DNA of 64,000 bases from G963665925 sp963665925 (lineage in GTDB: Bacteria > Bacillota > Clostridia > Peptostreptococcales > Acidaminobacteraceae), in contig OY762511.1 of assembly GCA_963665925.1 (NCBI GenBank), forward strand, positions 310,001-374,000. Direction: 5' to 3'. This document shows positions 49,388 to 58,468 of this stretch, in pieces; the first letter of the stretch is position 1, and the number at the start of each line of letters is the position of its first letter. A program made the position numbers and the translations under genes. The notes beneath the pieces are model-generated. The model saw nothing but the letters and a program-made list of their open reading frames with translations, was not told the DNA's origin and searched no databases.

Positions 49388-51046
49388 TTATAAATCCAAT
49401 ATTTTCATTATTTTCAGGGCGGTTTGCAGGCCGTAGCGCTCGCCTTCATCATCCAGGTTCTTACCTGTGATTTCCTGAATTCTGTTGATTCTGTAGAGGA
49501 CTGTATTGTAATGCGTAAACAGCTTCTCTGACATTTTTTTCAAATTGCCATTGGTCTCAAAGTAGATTATAAGTGACTTAACGAGTTCCGTATCCCGTTT
49601 TCTATCATACATAACCAGTGGTTTAAGTGTTGCTTCGTAAAAACTCACAAGCTCCTCTTTCAGATGATCCTGACAGAATATCTTGTAAATGCCCAGATCT
49701 TCAAAATCAATGATTGTATCATCAACAAAGTTTATAGACGCTTCAACTGCTTTTTCAGCATCACGGAGCGACTTGCAGGTATTTTCAAGGCCCTTATAGA
49801 CACGTCCGATTCCAATTCTGAAATTCAAGGCATTCATCTTTGTATTGAGGATGTTCTCTATAGTCACAGCAGACTGTGAAGCATTCTTAGCATGCTCGTC
49901 CCGACTCCTCCACATATAGAGTATATGAATTTTCCTGCCCTTGTTCGCCATTAAATATGTTCTAGAGCCATCACGACACGCCAGGTCTATCATATACATG
50001 GCTTTTATCAGCGCCTGACTGTAGGCACTGTCATCCTGAGCTTCGTTGGTGTCGTCTTCAAACATGACCGTCAGGATACTGTAGTGGCCCTCTTTGTCGA
50101 ACCGATAATAATTCGCACGTTCCAGTGCCTTTTCCTTACGCTTCTGATCAAGAGATATCAGATCTTCGAAGAACTCTGCCTTGTATTTGTTCTCAACCTC
50201 TTGTACAGAGATACGTTTCAAAAACTCCATGGCAATCACATTGGAAGTAGATTCAAGACTTAGAACATCGAAGTTTGTCAGTTCTCTCCAAATACCATAG
50301 GTAATCAGATGGCCATATACATTGTTGCGCACAATTATCGGCACCATCAAACGGTCCACTGTCTGACCGCTGATAATGACCTGATCCTTCGACGATTTAT
50401 TGGATTTAAAGCTCGACTTGCTTTTTCTAAGACTCTGGTTTATATCTTCAACAAGGACCTTATAAAGGGCGTCTGCACTATCACCAATATGAATGCATTC
50501 CTCAAAGTGATGATCTTTTACAAGAATAGGATTTTCAATACTTTTGGCAAGGTTGCCCAAAATATCCTCAATGCCGCCACCTTTAAGCACGGCTTTCATA
50601 TTATCCTTATGAAGTGTTTCAACTTTTCGAATTATGGACGACTGTCTGTCGAATATTTCCTTGAAAACAGGCGTCATAATATCTGTAAATGGCACATTGT
50701 AATCGAGTTCAATAATTGGAAACTTGAGCTCATTTGCCATTTCCACAACCTCATCAGGCAGCTTGTCCAAATACGGATACACTTTGATGCCAATGCCGGA
50801 TAGCTTCTTGCGGCTGCTCTCCTTAATGAGATTCAGTTGTGTTGTCAAGTCAGATGTCTTAAAGAAGTATGCCGTAGTTAAAAGAAACTCTCCACGGTCC
50901 ACCCAATTTAGAATATCTGGGTCTGCCATAACATTTACTTGAGTGATGATGTTGTTCAGGCCATCCTCGCCTGCAAGAATTGTGCAATTTTTCATGCTAT
51001 CCATTTTCAAAATATCGCGGATGGCTACGCCTGTTTCTCTTATCAC
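49388..51046 (-). CDS. PucR-family transcriptional regulator
   Basis: A 552-residue regulator of the PucR/CdaR group. The N-terminal PucR domain (residues about 8-125, from IRDILKMDSMKNCTILAGEDGLNNIITQVNVMADPDILNW) is followed by a sugar-diacid-type middle region. The C-terminal PucR HTH is LFTHYNTVLYRINRIQEITGKNLDD. Members control purine, allantoin or similar catabolism genes. The start is GTG behind AAGGTGG. It is not next to the purine island (about 11 kb away) but is a sensible candidate for its regulator. Confidence 0.9.
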   Translation of the reverse strand: MIRETGVAIRDILKMDSMKNCTILAGEDGLNNIITQVNVMADPDILNWVDRGEFLLTTAYFFKTSDLTTQLNLIKESSRKKLSGIGIKVYPYLDKLPDEVVEMANELKFPIIELDYNVPFTDIMTPVFKEIFDRQSSIIRKVETLHKDNMKAVLKGGGIEDILGNLAKSIENPILVKDHHFEECIHIGDSADALYKVLVEDINQSLRKSKSSFKSNKSSKDQVIISGQTVDRLMVPIIVRNNVYGHLITYGIWRELTNFDVLSLESTSNVIAMEFLKRISVQEVENKYKAEFFEDLISLDQKRKEKALERANYYRFDKEGHYSILTVMFEDDTNEAQDDSAYSQALIKAMYMIDLACRDGSRTYLMANKGRKIHILYMWRSRDEHAKNASQSAVTIENILNTKMNALNFRIGIGRVYKGLENTCKSLRDAEKAVEASINFVDDTIIDFEDLGIYKIFCQDHLKEELVSFYEATLKPLVMYDRKRDTELVKSLIIYFETNGNLKKMSEKLFTHYNTVLYRINRIQEITGKNLDDEGERYGLQTALKIMKILDL

Positions 51047-51184
51047 TATTCCACCTTCTTCATCTGGTATGGTTTATAAATTTAATATAAGATTATCATA
51101 ACAATATCAATTATACAACAAATTCCTTTGTTACTATATACTAAATAAATATAAGCTAAAGTAAATCCATCAGTCTTTCCACAA

Positions 51185-51211
51185 AAAAGAGACGCTTATG
51201 CAAGCGTCTCC
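51185..51211 (-). terminator. Terminator of cobT
   Basis: GAGACGCTT/AAGCGTCTC forms a 9-bp stem with a four-base loop. On the minus strand it is followed by TTTTTT. Confidence 0.88.
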
Positions 51212-51234
51212 GTTCACGCATTCAGTATTCAGTT

Positions 51235-52293
51235 CTACTTTTCAGCAGGTGGTAATGTAAAGCCACCTTCACTGAAGGAAACCATCTCTGATTCCATATG
51301 AAGCGCTGCATTCAAGATGCCAAACATCAGCGCTGCACCCGTACCTTCCCCAAGGCGCATATCCATTGCCAGGGGCGGATCAAGCTCCAAATAGCCTGCT
51401 GCAATCTGTGCACCCGGCTCCATAGACCGATGCGAGGGAATCAGATACCCCTTGACTTCCGGCTTGATTGTCACTGCAAGTGTCGCAGCTGCAAGGGCTA
51501 TGAAACCATCTACAATTACTGGAACATTTCTTGAAGCACATCCTAATATGACACCTGCCATACCGCCTATATCAAGGCCACCAACCTTGGCCAGCACATC
51601 AACACCATCCCTTGGATCTGGCTGATTGATTGAAATGGATTTTTTAATAACATCCACCTTATGCTTGACCAAATCTCTAGGAAGATTCGCACCAGGCCCT
51701 GTAACGATTTCAGGATCAGTTCCCGTTATCACTGAAACAATGGCCGATGATGGTGTGGTATTGGCGATGCCCATCTCACCAATGCCCATTATTCTGGTGC
51801 CTTCATCAATTTTCTGACAGGCTACTTCTATACCAACTTCGAGAGCCTTAACGGCTTCCTCTCGGCTCATTGCCGGCCCCTTTGCCAGGTTATGTGTGCC
51901 CTTTGGCATGATTTTTCTATGAAGCACTTCCGTGCCGCTCATATCTGCATCGATACCGATATCGACGACAACGACTTCTGCGCCAGCCGCCTTTGACAGA
52001 GCGCAGACTCCTGTGAGTCCCTTTGTCATATTCACAGCCTGAACCATGGTTACCGCCCGCGGACTGACCGCAACACCTTCTTCAAATACCCCATGATCAG
52101 ACGCCATGACGACAATGGCCTTCTTGTCGAGTGTCGGCTTCATGGTCTTCTGTATCCCGCAAAGCTGTACAAAGTAAGATTCAAGCTTACCCAGACTGCC
52201 CTCCGGCTTTATCAAATCATCGACTCTAAATTTTGCACTTTCCATGGTCTTGCTGCATACGGGTTGGATTTCTTGAATCACACGTTCAAGCAT
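51235..52293 (-). CDS. cobT: Nicotinate-nucleotide-dimethylbenzimidazole phosphoribosyltransferase
   Basis: Makes alpha-ribazole phosphate for the lower loop of cobalamin. The 352-residue chain has normal length: an N-terminal helix bundle, VMASDHGVFEEGVAVSPRAVTMVQ, EMGIANTTPSSAIV, and GEGTGAALMFGILNAA with the catalytic Glu near the C-terminus. It has a good start with GGAGG. It is the only cobalamin gene in the window and follows a cobalamin riboswitch with its terminator. Confidence 0.97.
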   Translation of the reverse strand: MLERVIQEIQPVCSKTMESAKFRVDDLIKPEGSLGKLESYFVQLCGIQKTMKPTLDKKAIVVMASDHGVFEEGVAVSPRAVTMVQAVNMTKGLTGVCALSKAAGAEVVVVDIGIDADMSGTEVLHRKIMPKGTHNLAKGPAMSREEAVKALEVGIEVACQKIDEGTRIMGIGEMGIANTTPSSAIVSVITGTDPEIVTGPGANLPRDLVKHKVDVIKKSISINQPDPRDGVDVLAKVGGLDIGGMAGVILGCASRNVPVIVDGFIALAAATLAVTIKPEVKGYLIPSHRSMEPGAQIAAGYLELDPPLAMDMRLGEGTGAALMFGILNAALHMESEMVSFSEGGFTLPPAEK

Positions 52294-52321
52294 AGCGCTT
52301 CCTCCTTATAATGCATGCAAT

Positions 52322-52350
52322 AAAAAAACGACACCTCGTCGCGGCATCGC
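52322..52350 (-). terminator. Short terminator of the cobT riboswitch
   Basis: On the minus strand a small CGAC/GTCG stem is followed by TTTTTTT. It lies between the aptamer and cobT. Confidence 0.55.
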
Positions 52351-52454
52351 AGTCTAAGTCGTGATTCAGTTTTCTTCTTTATATATAGAAGAACCACGAC
52401 ATTTGCATGCGCAAACAATCGTGGACGTTACCATAATCCATTTAATATCCATTC

Positions 52455-52606
52455 TGCTGGCAGGTCTCCTGGCTCAGTATCAACGTTCATTTCGCCTTCC
52501 CAACTTTCACAGTCAGTGGCATATGAAACGAACTCCTCATTACAGTGGCGGGACCGCGCTGGAATTGAACCAGCTTCCCTATTCTCCCTTGCGGGCACCT
52601 TCAGAA
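52455..52606 (-). promoter_or_regulatory. Cobalamin riboswitch of cobT
   Basis: The minus strand carries AGGGAAGC, GGTCCCGCCACTGTAATG, GCCACTG and CCAGGAGACCTGCC, the adenosylcobalamin aptamer core. It lies about 160 bases upstream of cobT. Except for the gdhA terminator, the rest of 52294-52775 holds no gene. Confidence 0.95.
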
Positions 52607-52702
52607 ATATAAATTTGTCGAGCACATAAGCTCTATATGTATTATAAACGAAGATGGCTCGGCAAATCAATAACCTTTGTTGATATTTATTTGTGCAATC
52701 TA

Positions 52703-52728
52703 AAAGGACCGTCCTAAGACGGTCCTTG
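52703..52728 (-). terminator. Terminator of gdhA
   Basis: AAGGACCGTC and GACGGTCCTT form a 10-bp stem. On the minus strand a short T run follows. Confidence 0.85.
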
Positions 52729-52775
52729 TAATTGTTCTATTAATTCGCTCGCCAGAGCATGTAAGATTTTATATC

Positions 52776-54122
52776 TTAGTAGTTACCTTGTGCGTGCATT
52801 GCTTCTGCAACTTTTAGGAAGCCTGCGATGTTAGCACCAGCAACTAGGTCGTAACCGAAGCCGTACTCTTCAGCAGCTTTCATAGAGTTGTCATGGATGT
52901 TAACCATGATTTGGTGAAGCTTAGCGTCAACTTCTTCTGCAGTCCAAGACATTCTCATAGAGTTTTGAGACATTTCTAGAGCTGAAGTAGCAACACCACC
53001 AGCGTTAGCTGCCTTAGCAGGACCAACTAGAACGCCATTCTTTTGTAGGTAAGAAAGTGCTTCGTTAGTTGTAGGCATGTTTGAACCTTCGCAAACGAAC
53101 TTGATGCCGTTAGCAACGATCTTCTCAGCATGCTCCATGTGGATCTCATTTTGAGTAGCACATGGGATAACAACGTCAACTTTAACGCCCCAAGGTCTTT
53201 CGCCAGCGAAGAACTCAGCACCGAACTTGTCAGCGTAATCTTTAACACGGTCGTTACCAGAAGCACGCATTTCAAGTAGGTAGTTGATTTTTTCGTCAGT
53301 GTTAACACCATCAGCATCGTAAACGTATCCGTCTGGACCAGATAGAGTAACAACTTTACCGCCTAGGTCACGGATCTTGATGCAAGCGCCCCAAGTTACG
53401 TTACCGAAGCCTGAAAGTGCAACAGTTTTGCCTTCGAATGAAGTACCTTCATGCTTAAGCATTTCTTCACAGAAGTAAGTGATACCGAAGCCAGTAGCTT
53501 CTGGACGGATTAGAGAACCACCGTAAGGTAGACCTTTACCAGTTAGAACGCCATTTTCGAATGCGCCACGGATTCTTCTGTATTGTCCGTATAGGTAGCC
53601 GATTTCACGACCGCCAACACCGATGTCGCCAGCAGGAACGTCAACGTCAGGACCGATGTGTCTGTATAGCTCAGTCATGAAAGACTGGCAGAAACGCATA
53701 ACTTCAGCGTCTGATTTACCGTTAGGATCGAAGTCAGAACCACCTTTACCGCCGCCGATTGGAAGACCAGTCAGTGAGTTCTTGAAGATTTGCTCGAAAC
53801 CTAGGAATTTGATGATTCCGATGTAAACTGATTTGTGGAAACGTAGACCACCTTTATAAGGTCCGATAGCACCATTGAACTGAACACGGAAACCTCTGTT
53901 AACTTGAAGTTTACCAGCATCGTCAACCCAAGGTACACGGAATGCGATTTGTCTTTCAGGCTCAGCCATTCTCTCAAGAATGTTTGCTTCTACCCACTGT
54001 GGGTTCTTTTCTAGAACTGGAGCTAGTGAGTGGAATACTTCTTCAACAGCTTGTAGAAATTCTGCTTCGCTTGAATTTCTAGCTTTAACACGATCCAATA
54101 CTTCTTGAATGTAAGACGTCAT
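52776..54122 (-). CDS. gdhA: Glutamate dehydrogenase (NADP-type, 448 residues)
   Basis: Interconverts glutamate and 2-oxoglutarate plus ammonia. The hexameric-family length and motifs are present: GPYKGGLRFHKSVY, catalytic Lys in GLPIGGGKGGSD, QSFMTELYRHIGPDVDVPAGDIGVGGREIGY, and the Rossmann loop GFGNVTWGACIK. Codon use is strongly skewed toward GCT/GTT/GGT type codons compared with its neighbours, a mark of high expression. It would recycle the large ammonia load of purine degradation. It has a roughly 320-base structured leader. Confidence 0.98.
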   Translation of the reverse strand: MTSYIQEVLDRVKARNSSEAEFLQAVEEVFHSLAPVLEKNPQWVEANILERMAEPERQIAFRVPWVDDAGKLQVNRGFRVQFNGAIGPYKGGLRFHKSVYIGIIKFLGFEQIFKNSLTGLPIGGGKGGSDFDPNGKSDAEVMRFCQSFMTELYRHIGPDVDVPAGDIGVGGREIGYLYGQYRRIRGAFENGVLTGKGLPYGGSLIRPEATGFGITYFCEEMLKHEGTSFEGKTVALSGFGNVTWGACIKIRDLGGKVVTLSGPDGYVYDADGVNTDEKINYLLEMRASGNDRVKDYADKFGAEFFAGERPWGVKVDVVIPCATQNEIHMEHAEKIVANGIKFVCEGSNMPTTNEALSYLQKNGVLVGPAKAANAGGVATSALEMSQNSMRMSWTAEEVDAKLHQIMVNIHDNSMKAAEEYGFGYDLVAGANIAGFLKVAEAMHAQGNY

Positions 54123-54472
54123 TTGAACCTCTCCCTTTATGTGGTTTAATCATTTGGAAATCTGACTCTCAGATTTCGTTATCTAATTGCCCTTCTGAGG
54201 GCTAAAAACGATGTGACTTTCAAAGCCAAATGCAAGTCAGCAATCGTTTTCCTGCAATATTTTTAAAAAATGGCTCCGCTTTTAACGTAATTTATAGCCA
54301 TTCCACCTCGAATTGCCTTATTTTTGAAATGTTCACTTTCGAAAATTGCAAATCATGTTATATTTATAAGTTTTTATGTATAAATTTGCATTCGTGTATT
54401 CATATACATCTCAAATTTCATGTCCAACACGAGCTTCAAATGGAGTATAACATATGATTTTTCGTTTGTAAA
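54123..54472 (-). promoter_or_regulatory. Long structured leader and promoter of gdhA
   Basis: TTTACA (54472-54467) and TATACT (54449-54444) on the minus strand are 17 bases apart. The transcript then runs about 320 bases before gdhA. Three hairpins occur in a row: an AAAACGAT/ATCGTTTT stem (54205-54250), GCCC/GGGC (54189-54202) and AAATCTGA/TCAGATTT (54158-54176). I match none to a known element, and no reading frame is present. Confidence 0.6.
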
Positions 54473-54482
54473 CAGTCTTACA

Positions 54483-55295
54483 TTATTTTAAAAATAAATT
54501 TTTTACAACAACATTTACGCGCTTTACATTAAATCCAGTCATATGCTCAACAGCTGATTTCACCTTGGTTTGAACCTCATATCCAACTTCAGTCAATTTG
54601 CATCCAAGCACAAAAACACCTTCAACATCCAGGAAAATTTCATCGTTAATTTTCTGAATTTTGAATTTACTCATTTTGTGGAAGCCTTCAATGTTTTTAG
54701 TTGCGCGGCTTGCAATCTGCATAATTGTCTTATTAGACACTGTATAATTACCCATATATGAGAAAGTCGGACGCATAACTGTCTTCTCTCCGATTTCAAC
54801 ATCCTTGTCACGTCTTCTTACAAAGGCCTTGACCGCATCCAAAAAATAGCCTGAGAAGTCTTTTTTTATCTCCAGTGTAGGCAATGGAATAACATGTTTT
54901 CCATAGCGCATACGCTGATATTTGGCCTCATCTATTTCTTCCTGCGTTGCTATATCTTCAATATGAATAATCTCCTTAATTTCAGGCAGACCCAGTGACG
55001 CTGCAATCTGCTTCACCATTCTGTCAGAAGTCCCAAGGAGAAGCACCTTCTTAGGGCTAAATTCATTTAGCGCTTCAACGGCTTCGTTTCTGTGATCTTC
55101 ATGGAAAAAAAGCGCACGCTTGACCGCTGAAATCTTCGTCTGTTCCTTCTTTGCAGAACGTCCTGCAAGTTTTCGCGTTCCATTTATCAAAACACCATCA
55201 TCGACGACCAAATCAATATTCTTTTCATGGGCAACACCCATTGCTCGATAGCTTTTTCCGGTACCGGCTTTGCCGACAAGTGCATATACTTCCAT
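54483..55295 (-). CDS. P-loop ATPase fused to an Asp23/DUF322-like domain
   Basis: A 270-residue protein with a P-loop at the N-terminus (LVGKAGTGKSYRA) and a small NTPase core (residues about 1-160). It is followed by a C-terminal alkaline-shock Asp23-like domain (about 170-270, containing GNYTVSNKTIMQIASRATKNIEGFHKM and VKSAVEHMTGFNVKRVNVVV). Asp23-like domains normally stand alone as cell-envelope-associated proteins in Firmicutes. The fusion may link nucleotide state to envelope stress. It is a monocistronic gene; function is unknown. Confidence 0.8.
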   Translation of the reverse strand: MEVYALVGKAGTGKSYRAMGVAHEKNIDLVVDDGVLINGTRKLAGRSAKKEQTKISAVKRALFFHEDHRNEAVEALNEFSPKKVLLLGTSDRMVKQIAASLGLPEIKEIIHIEDIATQEEIDEAKYQRMRYGKHVIPLPTLEIKKDFSGYFLDAVKAFVRRRDKDVEIGEKTVMRPTFSYMGNYTVSNKTIMQIASRATKNIEGFHKMSKFKIQKINDEIFLDVEGVFVLGCKLTEVGYEVQTKVKSAVEHMTGFNVKRVNVVVKNLFLK

Positions 55296-55516
55296 CTCTT
55301 TAAGTCTCCTAATATATCTTCACTGTCTAAATTGACACATCCATTATATCAATTTCCCGCCTAGGAACAAATAAACATTCTGTGAATCCTGAGTAAAACT
55401 TTGACACCCAAAGCTACTGAAATTGCTCGGTTTGTGATAATAGTTTTCAATTAATTGTTTTTGTATTGAAAATCATTATACATTAGCGTTTTTTTTCTAA
55501 ATTTCCTTTGATTTAA
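55296..55516. other. Intergenic region before the ferredoxin promoter
   Basis: A+T-rich stretch holding the promoter of the P-loop/Asp23 gene (minus) and the upstream region of the ferredoxin promoter. No gene or repeat seen. Confidence 0.5.
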
Positions 55517-55545
55517 TTGTTTCAAAAAAAATCATTGGGTATAAT
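55517..55545 (+). promoter_or_regulatory. Ferredoxin promoter
   Basis: TTGTTT (55517-55522) and TATAAT (55540-55545) are 17 bases apart, with an A-rich tract between them, about 70 bases before the ferredoxin start. Confidence 0.7.
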
Positions 55546-55613
55546 GCACTTGAGGTTACTCGTAACCACGTTAACGAAGAAAGTACATATTTAAATCCTA
55601 GGAGGAAATTATC

Positions 55614-55784
55614 ATGGCATACGTAATTAACGATTCATGTATCTCTTGTGGCGCTTGCGAGCCTGAGTGCCCAGTTAGCTGTATCTCTGCTGGCGACAGC
55701 ATCTACACAATCGACGCTGGTTCTTGCATCGACTGTGGCGCTTGCGCTAACGTTTGTCCAGTTGACGCTCCACAACCAGAATAG
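55614..55784 (+). CDS. Clostridial 2[4Fe-4S] ferredoxin, 56 residues
   Basis: A small electron carrier with both cluster motifs complete: CISCGACEPECPVSC and CIDCGACANVCPVD, the two C-x2-C-x2-C-x3-C-P units. It starts MAYVINDS, the classical clostridial ferredoxin opening. AGGAGG lies nine bases before the ATG. The gene is monocistronic with its own promoter and terminator and with the G/C-third-position codons of a highly expressed gene. It would serve pyruvate:ferredoxin and other low-potential reactions. Confidence 0.97.
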   Translation: MAYVINDSCISCGACEPECPVSCISAGDSIYTIDAGSCIDCGACANVCPVDAPQPE

Positions 55785-55818
55785 TTTGGAGCCGGTCTAA
55801 CCGGAACAGATCAAGACT

Positions 55819-55845
55819 AAAACACCAACATTTGTTGGTGTTTTT
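55819..55845 (+). terminator. Terminator of the ferredoxin gene
   Basis: AAAACACCAACA and TTGTTGGTGTTTTT form a 10-bp stem followed by TTTTT. Confidence 0.9.
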
Positions 55846-55870
55846 CTTTGCGAAAAAGACAAAGCCGAGC

Positions 55871-55936
55871 ATAAAAAATAGTGAAAATCCATAAATTTGA
55901 GTTCACTCACATTTATGGATTTTCACTATTTTTTAT
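55871..55936. repeat. Hairpin element C (26-bp arms)
   Basis: Arms 55871-55896 and 55911-55936 pair perfectly over 26 bases around a 14-base core holding TGAGTTCACTCA. Read on the minus strand, its flanks (GTCGTTAGTCACGACTAATAT and GCTCGGCTTTGTCTTTTTCG) resemble those of elements A and B. It adjoins the 56-bp tandem array. Confidence 0.85.
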
Positions 55937-55950
55937 ATTAGTCGTGACTA

Positions 55951-56260
55951 ACGACTAGAATGGCACGCCAGTGCCATTAAGTACCTAGCTTTATTCAATC
56001 GAACGAACGACTAGAACGGCACGCCAGTGCCATTAAGTGCCCACCTCTATTCTATCAAACGAACGACCAGAATGGCACGCCAGTGTCATTCAGTGCTCGG
56101 CTCTATTCAATCAAACGAACGACCAGAATGGCACGCCAGTGCCATTAAGTACCTAGCTTTATTCAATCGAACGAACGACCAGAATGGCACGCTAATGTCA
56201 TTCAGTGCTCGGCTCTATTCAATCGAACGAACGACCAAAACGGCACGCCAGTGCCCCCAT
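55951..56260. repeat. Tandem array, 56-bp period, about 5.5 units
   Basis: Units start at 55951, 56007, 56063, 56119, 56175 and 56231 (partial), exactly 56 bases apart. Each contains the inverted repeat GGCACGCCAGTGCC and a variable half (GTACCTAGCTTTATT or GTGCTCGGCTCTATT). There are no spacers, so it is not a CRISPR array. Reading frames across it are by-products of the period. Confidence 0.92.
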
Positions 56261-56330
56261 ATCCCCCGCAAACGAAAAAGACCCAATCGCCATCAAATGC
56301 CGACCAGGTCCTCAATATTTCAACTCAATA

Positions 56331-57635
56331 TTAGCAAATGTCACCTTTCACACGAGCATAGACCTTCTGAATGGACAGGCCCTGTACAAGCGTTGAAAAT
56401 GCAACGACTGCATAGGTACTCGTCACGATGAAGTAATACTCGCTGCCATGGAAATACTTTGATGTTCCAAGAGCCAGTGCGATGCAGATTCCACCTTTAA
56501 GACCGCCCCAGGTAAGGAGCTTTGACAGTGCAATCTGGTCCTTGCGCTTTTTCTCTTTTGTATAGTTCTCCACCTGCATTTTTGTATCTCTGCTGAAGAA
56601 GTATACAGGCCCTAAAATGGACACAAAACGGGCTATGAGCGCCATGAAAATCGCGGACACAAATATGATGATAAAGCCATTCGTCGAGTGCAGGAAGAGT
56701 ACCGAGAAGCCAATGAGGATGTATAGAATCCCGTTCAGCATCTTATCGACAACCTTCCAGAACACATAGAAATTGGAGTAGTAGGTTTCGTTGTCTTCAT
56801 GAATCCGATGCATATTGCTAGCAAAGAAGATGCCTACAACAACTGCAGCAGTAGGACCAGACACGCCAAAATACTCGCTTAGCGCATAAGATGTCGTTAC
56901 AGCTGCCAGGCTTACTATGATCTCAAGGTGCTTCTGGTTGGTAGACTTGAAGACCATGAAGAGCAAGAATGATACGCCAAGTCCCAGAATGACTGCACCG
57001 AAAATGCTGGTTGTTATCGTTTGGAAAAAGCTCACTGTCGGATCCACGCCAACTGCATTGCTTATCTCTGTGAAGGTTACAAAAAGCGCCACGGCAATCC
57101 CGTCATTGAAAAGTGACTCACCTTCCATAATGAGGGAGATGCGTTCAGGCAGGCCTGCCTTTTTCAAGATGCTCATTGCAGAAATCGGGTCTGTCGGCGC
57201 AATGATACTGCCCAGAATGCACGACTCGATAAATGACATTTGAAGCCCAACAAACCGTGCTACAAAATAGGCCATGATTGCATACAGAAGTGTCGCCACA
57301 AAAGTTGAAAAGAATGCAAGTGATGAAATCAAATACTTGTCATGGGTCAAATCGTGAAACTTGATTTTCGCCGAACCGCTGAATAAGAGAAAACAAATGA
57401 ATCCGTTCATGATAATTTCGTTGAGATCAAGTCCGTTGAAGGCTTCAGCAAAACTGACAAATGTCGTAATGCCAAACATCTCAAGAATCAAAATAATCAT
57501 CGATATCAGAAATGCGGTTGTCATAAGACCAATTTCCACAGGCAGCTTCAGGACTTTCTCGTTGAAGAAACTGATGGAAATAAGTCCAATGAAAATCATA
57601 GACATCAGGCTAAGTAGATCATAATTCAGTAACAT
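56331..57635 (-). CDS. CPA1-type Na+/H+ antiporter (NhaP-like)
   Basis: A 434-residue cation:proton antiporter with 12-13 hydrophobic segments. The ion-binding signatures are SIIAPTDPISAM (TDP motif) and LIMEGESLFNDGIAVALF (GESLFND). It lies alone, its 3' end about 70 bases from the tandem array. The divergent MarR gene upstream is a possible regulator. Confidence 0.92.
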   Translation of the reverse strand: MLLNYDLLSLMSMIFIGLISISFFNEKVLKLPVEIGLMTTAFLISMIILILEMFGITTFVSFAEAFNGLDLNEIIMNGFICFLLFSGSAKIKFHDLTHDKYLISSLAFFSTFVATLLYAIMAYFVARFVGLQMSFIESCILGSIIAPTDPISAMSILKKAGLPERISLIMEGESLFNDGIAVALFVTFTEISNAVGVDPTVSFFQTITTSIFGAVILGLGVSFLLFMVFKSTNQKHLEIIVSLAAVTTSYALSEYFGVSGPTAAVVVGIFFASNMHRIHEDNETYYSNFYVFWKVVDKMLNGILYILIGFSVLFLHSTNGFIIIFVSAIFMALIARFVSILGPVYFFSRDTKMQVENYTKEKKRKDQIALSKLLTWGGLKGGICIALALGTSKYFHGSEYYFIVTSTYAVVAFSTLVQGLSIQKVYARVKGDIC

Positions 57636-57904
57636 AATTCACACTCCCAATTTCATTTTGATGTGTTGCGCATATGTATGACTTGAATATCCCCATATAC
57701 TGCTGTGTACAAAGACCAGCATTCAAGTCCGTACAGATTTCGCAGGTCCTATTTTGTTTTTTTGAACCCAGTTCCCCATTATATGCTTCTCTTTTAAAAT
57801 TTCAATCCCTTTTTTCACAACTTCTTCATGAATACGTTTTCTAATCTCATACCCAACTTATGCCATTTGCACCAGATAACCTGCCCCAACCCCGCTTTTG
57901 CACC
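57636..57904. other. Intergenic region between the antiporter and MarR genes
   Basis: Holds the antiporter promoter on the minus strand and the 3' end of the marR unit. I see no gene and no repeat. Confidence 0.5.
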
Positions 57905-57945
57905 ACAAAAAAACTGCTCCAATCGGTCAACCCCAATCAGAACAG
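57905..57945 (-). terminator. Terminator of the marR gene
   Basis: CTGTTCTGATTGG and CCGATTGGAGCAG pair over 13 positions with wobbles. On the minus strand it is followed by TTTTTTTG. Confidence 0.75.
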
Positions 57946-57948
57946 CTT

Positions 57949-58449
57949 TTATTCATTTTCATCGATATTGTATTTTCCAACCATGGTCTGGTTTATACGG
58001 CTCAGAAACTTCAGTACTGCCTTCTGCTCATTGATTGTCGAATTCTCCATGACAAATCCAACCAAGTCATTTTCCTGCTCCTGAAGCTTTTCAAACAAGG
58101 CACGCCCCTCATCAGTCAGATTCAGAAGATATACCCTGCCATCATAAGGTGACCTCTGCTTTTCAATGTATCTGCCCTTTGACAGCTTGCTGATGCTTGT
58201 CGACACAATACCTCTGTCCACATCGATTTCATTGATCAGATCGTATATGGACATATCATCCTTCAGTCCGACAAGTCTAAGCACCATGACATCGACAAAG
58301 CTGAACTTCTCGTTTCGTCCATTGATTTTGAGCCCACGCCGATCCACTGACAGTAACTTGGTCAGCACACGCTCCATCATGATTTCTATTTCGTTATACA
58401 AATGTGCCAAGGCCATCACCGTCCTACTTCTGTACTGCACACGTTTCAT
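57949..58449 (-). CDS. MarR-family repressor
   Basis: A 166-residue winged-helix regulator: VDVMVLRLVGLKDDMSIYDLINEIDVDRGIVSTSISKLSKGRYIEKQRSPYDGRVYLLNLTDEGRALFEKL. The DGR wing and the recognition helix are typical. A palindrome just upstream of its start suggests autorepression. Ligand and other targets are unknown; the small exported protein and transporter operon to its right is read divergently. Confidence 0.92.
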   Translation of the reverse strand: MKRVQYRSRTVMALAHLYNEIEIMMERVLTKLLSVDRRGLKINGRNEKFSFVDVMVLRLVGLKDDMSIYDLINEIDVDRGIVSTSISKLSKGRYIEKQRSPYDGRVYLLNLTDEGRALFEKLQEQENDLVGFVMENSTINEQKAVLKFLSRINQTMVGKYNIDENE

Positions 58450-58453
58450 TACT

Positions 58454-58468
58454 AATTGATAATCAATT
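58454..58468. promoter_or_regulatory. MarR-type operator
   Basis: AATTGATAATCAATT, a 15-bp inverted repeat with a single central base, lies five bases upstream of the marR start in the promoter region. Confidence 0.65.

Noticed and set aside
55951..56260. Possible CRISPR array
   Set aside because: Units are contiguous 56-bp tandem copies with no unique spacers, and no cas genes occur in the window.
56027..56431. Open frame of 134 codons across the tandem array
   Set aside because: It is created by the repeat period, runs antisense into the antiporter gene, and has no ribosome site or family resemblance.
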